Positions 1 to 4,951 of a stretch of 7,536 nucleotides of DNA are shown in pieces. A program made the translations under genes and the position numbers. Under the pieces are notes generated by a model. The model did not search any database and was not told the origin of the DNA. It saw nothing but the letters and a program-made list of their open reading frames with translations. Positions within the stretch are counted from its first letter, which is position 1; every line of letters starts with the position of its first letter. Source of the DNA: DASXTB01 sp036505615. Its GTDB lineage: Bacteria > Acidobacteriota > UBA6911 > JACQSX01. The DNA is taken from contig DASXTB010000392.1 in the NCBI GenBank assembly GCA_036505615.1, positions 1 through 7,536 of the forward strand, in the 5' to 3' direction.

Positions 1-138
1 CTCATCTGAATCATTTTCGTCGTACGGCCACCGCTTGACCTTTTCTCTTCGGGAGACTGAATGACGGAGAGCCGTATGTGGGAAAACCACCTGTACGGTT
101 CGGAGGGAGGGGCGCTTCACGCGCGCCCCTACCCCTAT
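1..138 (+). mobile_element. Group II intron, 3' end (partial)
   Basis: The window opens inside a group II intron. Domain V (69-101) and domain VI (105-134) are recognisable. The predicted 3' splice site follows T138, seven bases after the bulged A131. Independent support for that boundary is that sequence shared with the repeat copy near 3818-3851 begins exactly at A139 and not before. The reverse-transcriptase/maturase ORF normally lies in domain IV just upstream. Bases 1-38 or 1-64 may hold its last codons (frames ending TGA at 36-38 or 62-64), but too little is present to identify a protein. The intron class cannot be set from this fragment. Intron identity is nearly certain; whether the copy is full length and mobile cannot be seen. 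Confidence 0.9.
69..134 (+). ncRNA. Group II intron domains V and VI
   Basis: Domain V (69-101, 33 nt) has the catalytic AGC triad at 70-72. GAGCCGTA (69-76) pairs with TACGGTTC (94-101), containing the usual G-T wobble. A bulge lies at about 91-92, and an upper stem GTGG/CCAC (78-81/87-90) closes a GAAAA loop. Domain VI pairs GGG (105-107) with CCC (132-134). Then A108-T130, GGGG (109-112) with CCCC (126-129) and CGC (113-115) with GCG (123-125) close a seven-base loop. A131 is left unpaired and is the expected branch-point adenosine. The two domains together carry the catalytic centre and the lariat nucleophile. The pairing is complete with no broken pairs, so the catalytic end of this copy looks intact. 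Confidence 0.93.
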
Positions 139-170
139 AAACCCTTCGGGAAAGGCCGCTGAAAGCGGCC
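139..170 (+). repeat. Hairpin repeat forming the intron 3' exon
   Basis: Bases 141-170 are identical to 3821-3850, and nearly so in reverse complement to 3566-3595. It contains the hairpin GGCCGCT-GAA-AGCGGCC. At the intact copy the shared sequence is preceded by a CCCCGGCCT/AGGCCGGGG hairpin and CTG. Here it is preceded by the intron end. This therefore looks like the right half of the repeat, split by intron insertion. Confidence 0.8.
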
Positions 171-268
171 CTGGACTTTGGACATTTTTTGATACGACAG
201 GTTGAGTTAAAGCGCGCTTCAGCAAGCAAGCCCGCGGAGCGGGCGTTGTCCGCGAAGCGGACCCTGGA
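171..268. repeat. Spacer with twin perfect hairpins
   Basis: Two adjacent perfect 6-bp hairpins occur: GCCCGC-GGA-GCGGGC at 230-244 and GTCCGC-GAA-GCGGAC at 248-262. The motif CCCTGGASTTTGGACATTTT occurs twice in direct orientation, at 169-188 and 262-281, with one base different. A T6 run at 185-190 follows the 154-170 hairpin by about 14 bases, which is too far for a classical intrinsic terminator. No gene is seen here. Confidence 0.7.
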
Positions 269-367
269 GTTTGGACATTTTGGAGAGACGCCCCGTGGGG
301 CGTCTCCTGCACGATGAAAGATTGTGCGGGAGACGGCCCTCCGGCCGTCTCTCCAAAATGTCCAAAC
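269..367 (+). repeat. MITE-like palindromic element, 22-bp inverted ends
   Basis: The outer arms 269-290 and 346-367 are perfect 22-bp inverted repeats starting GTTTGGACATTTT. Inside are three hairpins in series. The first has a 10-bp stem GAGACGCCCC (285-294/297-306). The second is GCACGAT-GAAAG-ATTGTGC (309-327, one G-T wobble). The third has a 9-bp stem GAGACGGCC (330-338/343-351). The outer arms overlap the first and third hairpins, so two mutually exclusive folds exist: one long hairpin or three short ones. A second copy lies inverted at 3444-3538 and has lost one terminus. No transposase is present. A non-autonomous element (MITE or REP-like) is an inference; terminal repeats plus a dispersed copy are what is seen. 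Confidence 0.75.
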
Positions 368-517
368 CCGAGGGCCGCTGAAAGCGGCCTCGATTTTGTC
401 GCAACTTCAGCGTCGTGCTATAGCATACTAATTGCCTTGCCATGCTATCAGTTGTCGAAAACGTTGAATTTTGTTCGTCGTTTTTGGCGGCCTTCGGCCT
501 TGTGCCTTCTGCCTTCC
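368..517. other. Intergenic leader of the hydrolase gene
   Basis: Contains one more hairpin (GGCCGCT-GAA-AGCGGCC, 373-389), then AT-richer unique sequence (about 393-485) where a promoter would be expected; no convincing -35/-10 pair was found. It ends in a short heptamer run, CCTTCGG CCTTGTG CCTTCTG CCTTCC at 491-517, flush against the ATG at 518. No Shine-Dalgarno sequence is visible, because the heptamers occupy its place. An open frame from 314 continues into the gene, but its N-terminal part would be translated repeat DNA. Confidence 0.6.
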
Positions 518-1780
518 ATGGCTTATTGGAACGAAGTTCGCCATGAATATTGGCTTGCTATGAATTCCGAATTAGGAGTAGAGAAGCCAGCCCGTAACGG
601 CACCCCCGGTTCAGACGCGAGCCACTCTCGCCTGGAAGCCTTACACCGCTGGGCGCAGTCCCAGCAGTTCAATCCGTCTTTCTGGTTGCGGCAGCCCGAT
701 TTGCAGACTGCCTGGTATGTCATCCGCGATATTGCCGCTCGCGTGCGTAATGATCGAATCTCGACGCGTCAAATATGGGCCCATGTCTGGGGCGAAGAGC
801 GCCCCCCGGTTTCAACAGGACGCTACAAGTCAGGCCAATCGACGCGGAGACACGGCGAAGGGGCGATTGAGAGAGAAAGTTGGAGCGAGGCAAATTCAGC
901 CTTGTCTCGACATGCGGAAGCAGTTCAAATCCCCTTCGATGACGAGGGTTACTTGACCGGCGTGCTCAATCGCGCGGGCGCCGGACGAAGCCTGGCGATT
1001 CTGTTCCACGGCCTGGAAGGAAGCATTGAAGCAACCTACATGCGCGGAGTTTCGGCCGAGCTTTTGCGCCACGGGATTTCAGCGCTGCGCGTCAATATGG
1101 TCAACTGCGGCGGAAGCGAGAGCTGTACTCGTCGCTTTTATCATGCCGGCTTCACGCTTCCCTTGGAAATCTCAGTTCGGTGGGCGCTGCGCAATGACTT
1201 TGATCAAATAGTGGTAATTGGGTTTTCGCTAGGCGGGAATCTGGCATTGAAATACCTGGGAAGCTCCAATTTCGGACGCGCCGCTGAAGTGCTAGGAGGA
1301 ATTACCATCTCGACGCCGATCGATCTTGCCCAGGGGGTTGCCCGCATCGACCGGCCTCGCAACAAATTTTACCGCTATCGCTTTCTAAAATCGATGTACC
1401 GGACTCTGAGGCGTAAGCAGGAGCTCTTCCCCGACCTGTTCCCGATAAACATCGAATGGGTGACCACCATTGCCGAATTCGACCATCGATACACGTCTCG
1501 CGTCAACGGTTTTGCCAGCGGCGCGGAGTACTACGAAAAGACCAGCTCGATTTCTTACCTAAGCAAGATCGACCGTCCAACATTGATTCTCCACTCACAG
1601 GACGACCTATTCATCCCCTTCGACGCCTTTCGGGAGTTTGACTGGAGCCGGAATCCAAACCTGATCCCCCTTTTCCCGCGGCATGGAGGACATATCGGGT
1701 TCCATGCCTCGGCTCGAGAGAACTGGATGGAAAAGAAGACTGCAGAGTTCTGTGCCAAATTGATGACGCACCGTCAGTAA
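518..1780 (+). CDS. YheT-type alpha/beta hydrolase (COG0429)
   Basis: A 420-residue protein of the YheT/ABHD1-3-like alpha/beta hydrolase family, probably a cytoplasmic serine esterase or lipase-like enzyme of unknown substrate. The family's N-terminal signature FNPSFWLRQPDLQT is at residues 51-64. HGLEGS (164-169) marks the oxyanion-hole region. The nucleophile elbow is GFSLGG (235-240, Ser237). The acid is Asp362 or Asp363 in SQDDLFIP, and the catalytic His392 lies in HGGHIGF. FYHAGFT (207-213) is also family-typical. No signal peptide is seen. At 420 residues it is longer than the usual 320-350. The excess lies in a polar N-terminal tail and an Arg/Glu/Ser-rich stretch at about 92-135. ATG 518 is chosen because everything upstream is repeat; ATG 560 is possible. 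Neither start has a visible ribosome-binding site. Family is confident, start is not. Confidence 0.88.
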   Translation: MAYWNEVRHEYWLAMNSELGVEKPARNGTPGSDASHSRLEALHRWAQSQQFNPSFWLRQPDLQTAWYVIRDIAARVRNDRISTRQIWAHVWGEERPPVSTGRYKSGQSTRRHGEGAIERESWSEANSALSRHAEAVQIPFDDEGYLTGVLNRAGAGRSLAILFHGLEGSIEATYMRGVSAELLRHGISALRVNMVNCGGSESCTRRFYHAGFTLPLEISVRWALRNDFDQIVVIGFSLGGNLALKYLGSSNFGRAAEVLGGITISTPIDLAQGVARIDRPRNKFYRYRFLKSMYRTLRRKQELFPDLFPINIEWVTTIAEFDHRYTSRVNGFASGAEYYEKTSSISYLSKIDRPTLILHSQDDLFIPFDAFREFDWSRNPNLIPLFPRHGGHIGFHASARENWMEKKTAEFCAKLMTHRQ

Positions 1781-1787
1781 TCGGGTT

Positions 1788-1945
1788 GTCAATTGCGTCA
1801 ATTGTCCGTCGACCGTGGTCCGTTGTCTGCGCCACGCGACAGTGGCGAGGGGCGTCTGCGATCCCAAAATCGGCTTGAGGGATCTACAAGACCGGCAAGA
1901 CTAATCCGGCCTAGGGCAAGGGACCACTGACAAGAGGCCACGGAC
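1788..1945. repeat. Degenerate inverted heptamer arrays (GTCNNTN)
   Basis: Beginning eight bases after the hydrolase stop, 1788-1831 reads as seven-base units: GTCAATT, (GC), GTCAATT, GTCCGTC, GACCGTG, GTCCGTT, GTCTGCG. On the opposite strand 1945-1918 reads GTCCGTG, GCCTCTT, GTCAGTG, GTCCCTT. The two arms face each other across about 86 bases holding a 6-bp hairpin (CGCCAC/GTGGCG, 1830-1847). GGGCAAGGG (about 1913-1921) also complements CCCTTGCCC near 1962-1970. The repeat is much more decayed than the other arrays, so the call rests on the shared 7-base phase and inverted layout. No gene is seen in 1781-2093. Confidence 0.5.
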
Positions 1946-2093
1946 TAACTCAAGAATCGTTCCCCTTGCCCCGTTTTCCAATTATTTGGATAGGAATCCA
2001 GCTTGCTTGTGCTTGCGTATTAGCTTTGAAGGCGTTTCGCAAAAAGTTGTGAAACTTTTTTTGCGGCTGGGAATCTATATTGCGACCCGTTTG

Positions 2094-2270
2094 ATGCGGG
2101 CTTTGAAAGAGCGAGACGAAGCGATGTTTTTGTACGATGCTGTGGGAATTCTGTTTTTGATTCTGAGTGGAGCATTTCTGCTTTTTCTGCCTCTAGCCAC
2201 CGGCGGCATGCTGCTTTGGGCGTTGAGCAAGCTGAAGTCGGCGATCCAGACCCGGCGCAGAGCCGCCTGA
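2094..2270 (+). CDS. Possible small single-span membrane protein
   Basis: A 58-residue reading frame, not recognised as any family. It has a charged N-terminus (MRALKERDEA), then a strongly hydrophobic stretch at about residues 11-41 (LYDAVGILFLILSGAFLLFL and on), and ends in a basic tail SAIQTRRRAA. That layout suits one transmembrane helix or a tight helical hairpin. The frame is open upstream to a TTG at 1986, and ATG 2124 (48 residues) is an alternative start. No candidate has a good Shine-Dalgarno sequence, so the start is arbitrary. It lies between two same-strand genes but at distances that do not suggest tight coupling. The hydrophobic-plus-basic pattern favours a real protein over chance; no function can be given. 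Confidence 0.4.
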   Translation: MRALKERDEAMFLYDAVGILFLILSGAFLLFLPLATGGMLLWALSKLKSAIQTRRRAA

Positions 2271-2526
2271 TCGTCGACGGCCGACGAATCCTGCTAGGCT
2301 TGTCATTAGTCGTCGGTCATTCTTTCGAAATTGGCAGCAAATTCTTATTAATAATGGAATCATTAAATTCCCTGTGTTCCCGGTGTCCCCCGGTTCATAG
2401 TTGAGACACTCTCCTTGCCTCGCCTGACAAGCGACGCGCGATTACCATCGAAAATTGGCACCAACGGAAATTTAAGCCCCCCGCCCAAAAAAGAACCTCT
2501 TCTCCTCAAGCCCTGGATTACAATTG
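2271..2526. other. Intergenic region with heptamer and 9-mer traces
   Basis: Starts with a 6-bp hairpin TCGTCG/CGACGA (2271-2287) directly after a stop codon, without a T-run. Three tandem heptamers GTCATTA GTCGTCG GTCATTC lie at 2302-2322. Three loose 9-mers of the form TYCC-GGTG lie at 2368-2394. TTGGCA at 2331-2336 followed by an AT-rich stretch could be a promoter for the ACT-domain gene, but no good -10 at proper spacing was found. No Shine-Dalgarno sequence is visible before 2527. Confidence 0.45.
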
Positions 2527-3408
2527 ATGGAAGATGTCTGGGTACCGCGGAAAACGGCGAATCCGCTTTGCAAGCTTTGCATGAAGCCCGATAGCATTGT
2601 CGAAAAGATCCAGCGATGGCGCGATCGAAAACCTGAAGGCGAACATTACCTGGACCGCCCTACCAAAGACCGCGCCGAGAGCCTGGAAATACTTGATTCC
2701 TTTCCCATACGGTTGCCCCGTCGCGACTACCAAAAGTTCATTAACGGATTCTCGACTGAATACTTGCTGCGGACGCGGCGCCGCGACCTGATCAAGCACT
2801 ATTTGCTGTTCAGGCGATTTCGCGAGCAGGGCCTGATTACCCTCCTGAGCCAGCGGAAGGATGCAGAATGGGATCTGACGGTGCTCTCGCCGGACCATCC
2901 CTTTCTGTTCTCACAGGTTTCGGGACTGCTGACTTCAAGAGGAATGGACATCCGGATGGTCGAAGCTTTTACCCATAGCAGTGGTTGCGCCCTAGACCAT
3001 TTCTCATTCATCGACAGAAAGAAGTTCCTGCGAACGGCGGATGCTCGGAAGAACTTTCAAATGATTCTCGAACGGTATCTGGGTACCGACTCCCTGCCGC
3101 AAGACCTGCTTCCGGCTGAGAGGCAATTCCGCCTTTTCAAACCGGATGAAGTCTCCATTGACATTATTCAACTAAGGGACCTTTCACAAACGGCATTGTC
3201 GATTGAATGCCCGGATCGGCAAGGGCTGCTTTTCAGGATAAGCACAACGCTGTCGCGCCTGGGCGTAAATATAGAATCAGCATTTATTGAAACGGAAGAC
3301 GAGCGCGCGCACGACCTGTTTTTGATCGTCAAGGAGGGCAAGAAAATCCCTCAAAGCAGCCACGCAGAGTTGATAAAGGATCTTAGTCGTCAATTGGTGG
3401 CTGCTTGA
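2527..3408 (+). CDS. Stand-alone GlnD-tail-like protein with two ACT domains
   Basis: A 293-residue protein resembling the C-terminal third of GlnD, the PII uridylyltransferase/uridylyl-removing enzyme. After a polar N-terminus come a linker like the one before GlnD's ACT region (FSTEYLLRTRRRDLIKHYLL, about residues 75-94) and a first ACT domain at about 114-190 (LTVLSPDHPFLFSQVSGLL). A second follows at about 221-290 (LSIECPDRQGLLFRISTTL, then ERAHDLFLIV). In GlnD these domains bind glutamine and set the enzyme's direction. The nucleotidyltransferase and HD catalytic domains are absent, and nothing resembling them was found upstream, so it cannot uridylylate PII by itself. It may be a ligand-sensing protein. 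ATG 2527 is preferred over the adjacent TTG 2524; ATG 2581 is also possible. The gene faces the YdjM-like gene across a hairpin block. Confidence 0.78.
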   Translation: MEDVWVPRKTANPLCKLCMKPDSIVEKIQRWRDRKPEGEHYLDRPTKDRAESLEILDSFPIRLPRRDYQKFINGFSTEYLLRTRRRDLIKHYLLFRRFREQGLITLLSQRKDAEWDLTVLSPDHPFLFSQVSGLLTSRGMDIRMVEAFTHSSGCALDHFSFIDRKKFLRTADARKNFQMILERYLGTDSLPQDLLPAERQFRLFKPDEVSIDIIQLRDLSQTALSIECPDRQGLLFRISTTLSRLGVNIESAFIETEDERAHDLFLIVKEGKKIPQSSHAELIKDLSRQLVAA

Positions 3409-3443
3409 GGAAAAGATCGGACGAGACGGCCCCAGGTCGCTCT

Positions 3444-3538
3444 CCTGGAGTTTTTACATTTTGGGAGCGGAGAGACGGCCCGCGGGCCGTCTCCCTCGCA
3501 ATCTTTCATCGTGCAGGAGACGCCCCACGGGGCGTCTC
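3444..3538 (-). repeat. Second, truncated copy of the MITE-like element
   Basis: The core matches 269-367 in reverse complement: a GAGACGGCCC palindrome (3472-3493), then the spacer CAATCTTTCATCGTGCAGGA, then a GAGACGCCCC palindrome (3517-3538). CCTGGAGTTTTTACATTTTG at 3444-3463 corresponds to one terminus. The other terminus is missing and different hairpins (3546 onward) take its place. The central hairpin pairs less well here than in the first copy. Confidence 0.75.
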
Positions 3539-3564
3539 TCCGATAGCGCCGCTTCGCGGCGCTC

Positions 3565-3851
3565 AGGCCGCTTCCAGCGGCCTTTCCCGAAGGGGTTCAG
3601 CCCCGGCCTTTCCAGGCCGGGGTGCAAAGCGCGAGCACAAACATCAGCAGCCTCGAGGCCGTTTCACGGCCTTTCTTGTCAAGGCAGCCGGTGACTATGC
3701 CGGCCTAACTGGCCGCCTAATAATTCGATGGCTAAAGCCGGTTGATTGGAAGGCCGGTGAACCGGCCTTGGATAAATATCGATTGCGCGGGAACCCCGGC
3801 CTGGAAAGGCCGGGGCTGAAACCCTTCGGGAAAGGCCGCTGAAAGCGGCCT
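3565..3851. repeat. 59-bp inverted repeat around a hairpin-rich centre
   Basis: Arm 3565-3623 is the reverse complement of 3793-3851 with only two differences. Each arm contains two hairpins, one AGGCCGCT-type and one CCCCGGCCT-type, joined by CCCGAAGGGG or its complement. The 169-base centre holds further hairpins of the same style. The right half of one arm recurs at 141-170, next to the group II intron. Confidence 0.88.
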
Positions 3852-3862
3852 TGAGACGGCCC

Positions 3863-4435
3863 TCAGGCCGTCTCTCCACGAAGGCTCGTCAAAAACTTTT
3901 GCTTCCACAGCACCCAGATCGTGACCGGACTCCAGAGAATAATCTCGAGCAAAGTGTAAGGGATTGCGACCTCCAGATAATGTCTCGGCTCGCCTCCGAA
4001 TTTGAGGTACAGCGGCACCAGGAAACTTCGGTAGCCATAGGTCCGCCGATCGAACGGCCACAGCAGCATCTCACCATCGCGCTGGTAATCGGAAACGCAC
4101 AGAAAATCGAGCGCCACGTGGGACAGAAGAACCAGAAAGATGGCAAGCCAAAACGCGCAGGCTCCCGTTTTTGCTGGATCGCGGTTCCCATTAGCGGCGC
4201 GCTTCGTTGCCAGAAAAATGACAACAGAAGCCACAAAGCTGAACACAATAGAGTGCGTGAAAGTCCTGTGGTACTCACGCTTGCTGAATCCAAGAACAAA
4301 AACAAAGAAGAAATCAAAATCGGGAAGATTGGAAACCAGCGCCCAAAAAAGCAACCATCTATAGCTGGTGAATTTCTGGCCCAGAGCTGTCGCCACTCCC
4401 AGTCCCAGGCTGCAGTGCGCTGCAGGAAAAGCCAT
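3863..4435 (-). CDS. YdjM/DUF457-type membrane metal-dependent hydrolase
   Basis: A 190-residue inner-membrane protein of the YdjM-like family (COG1988, putative membrane-bound metal-dependent hydrolase). It has about four hydrophobic segments and the family's spaced His/Asp motifs: AAHCSLG (His7), NLPDFDF (36-42), HRTFTHS (56-62) and HVALDFL (106-112), plus LLWPF (124-128). These probably bind metal near the membrane face; the substrate is unknown. The ATG at 4435 fits the family's usual start just ahead of the first His. No Shine-Dalgarno sequence is visible upstream. The last codons, RGETA, and the TGA stop are encoded by the GAGACGGCC hairpin of the repeat block, with the stop in the hairpin loop. 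The C-terminus has therefore probably been rewritten by repeat insertion. Last gene of the leftward cluster. Confidence 0.85.
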   Translation of the reverse strand: MAFPAAHCSLGLGVATALGQKFTSYRWLLFWALVSNLPDFDFFFVFVLGFSKREYHRTFTHSIVFSFVASVVIFLATKRAANGNRDPAKTGACAFWLAIFLVLLSHVALDFLCVSDYQRDGEMLLWPFDRRTYGYRSFLVPLYLKFGGEPRHYLEVAIPYTLLEIILWSPVTIWVLWKQKFLTSLRGETA

Positions 4436-4486
4436 TCAGGCGGCAACGTATCAGGAGAGGCTCAACGGTGCAAGGGAAAGCGGAAG

Positions 4487-4591
4487 GCAGAAGGCGGACG
4501 GCAGAAGGCTGGAGGCAGGAGGCAGGAGGCAGGAGGCAGGAGGCAGGAAGCAGGAAGCAGGAAGCAGGAAGCAGGAGGCAGGAAGCAGGAA
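4487..4591 (+). repeat. GCAGGAR heptamer array, 15 units
   Basis: Fifteen uninterrupted 7-base units. The first four are variant (GCAGAAG, GCGGACG, GCAGAAG, GCTGGAG), followed by eleven GCAGGAG or GCAGGAA. Divergent units are at the outer end and near-identical ones at the inner end. This is the left arm of an inverted pair with 4752-4951. Both strands lack stops within the repeat, so spurious open frames arise here. Confidence 0.95.
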
Positions 4592-4751
4592 AAACGTTAT
4601 TGGTCAATCGTCATTGGTCATTCGAAACTCGACGCGATCGATTTTCGGCGACTCATCATTGGAACACGGCAGCCGTCGTTCGAGCCTTCTACTCACAAGC
4701 GAAATTACGAATGACAGATTATGACAAATGACGAATGACCAATAACGCTTT
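4592..4751. repeat. Nested inverted repeat of GTCATTS heptamers
   Basis: The left arm (about 4591-4624) reads AAAACGTTATTGGTC and continues in ATTSGTC-type heptamers. The right arm (about 4707-4751) is its near reverse complement, with AAAAGCGTTATTGGTC on the opposite strand. The arms differ at about four positions over 31 bases. The 80-base centre (about 4625-4706) is unique sequence with no recognisable gene. The structure sits exactly between two oppositely oriented GCAGGAR arrays. Confidence 0.85.
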
Positions 4752-4951
4752 TCCTGCCTTCTGCTTTCTGCTTCCTGCCTTCCGCCTTCTGCTTCCTGCC
4801 TCCTGCCTCCTGCCTCCTGCCTCCTGCCTCCTGCTTCCTGCCTCCTTCCTGCCTCCTGCCTCCTGCTTCCTGCCTCCTGCTTCCTGCTTCCTGCCTCCTG
4901 CTTCCTGCCTCCTGCTTCCTGCCGTCTGCTACTTGCCTCCTGCCGTCTGCT
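4752..4951 (-). repeat. GCAGGAR heptamer array, 28 units plus partial
   Basis: Reading TCCTGCY on the plus strand, 28 complete 7-base units are present, with one 4-base remnant at 4843-4846. Units near both ends are variant (TTCTGCT, TTCCGCC; GTCTGCT, ACTTGCC) and the middle is nearly pure. The final unit (4945-4951) shares base 4951 with the stop codon of the permease gene. It is the right arm of the inverted pair with 4487-4591. Confidence 0.95.

Larger units (their letters stand above)
3409..3862. repeat. Hairpin mosaic between convergent genes
   Basis: No gene is supported. Perfect or near-perfect short palindromes follow one another at 3432-3448, 3472-3493, 3517-3538, 3546-3562, 3565-3583, 3601-3622, 3656-3672, 3750-3769, 3794-3815, 3832-3852 and 3853-3874. 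Stems are 5-10 bp with loops of 2-7 bases. Stem sequences vary while pairing is kept, for example GAGACGGCCC versus GAGACGCCCC, each with its own complement. Both flanking genes end here, so the block may act as a bidirectional transcription end or 3' mRNA stabiliser, although no T-runs follow the stems. A 145-residue open frame through the block is translated palindrome and is not accepted. Confidence 0.85.

Noticed and set aside
165..190. Intrinsic terminator (hairpin plus T6)
   Set aside because: The T-run begins about 14 bases after the stem, too far for standard termination. The hairpin belongs to the repeat family.
314..517. N-terminal extension of the hydrolase from ATG 314
   Set aside because: These codons are the MITE-like element, another hairpin and heptamers. 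No ribosome-binding site exists, and the family signature begins well downstream.
2271..2526. Upstream half of a frameshifted full-length GlnD
   Set aside because: The 250 bases before the ACT-domain gene hold no nucleotidyltransferase or HD motif in any frame and look intergenic, with hairpin and repeat traces.
3405..3842. 145-codon open frame overlapping the end of the ACT-domain gene
   Set aside because: It consists of translated palindromic repeats. GC-rich hairpins seldom contain stops.
3889..4446. 185-codon open frame opposite-phase to the YdjM-like gene
   Set aside because: The other frame has clear His/Asp family motifs. This one has none and is a shadow.
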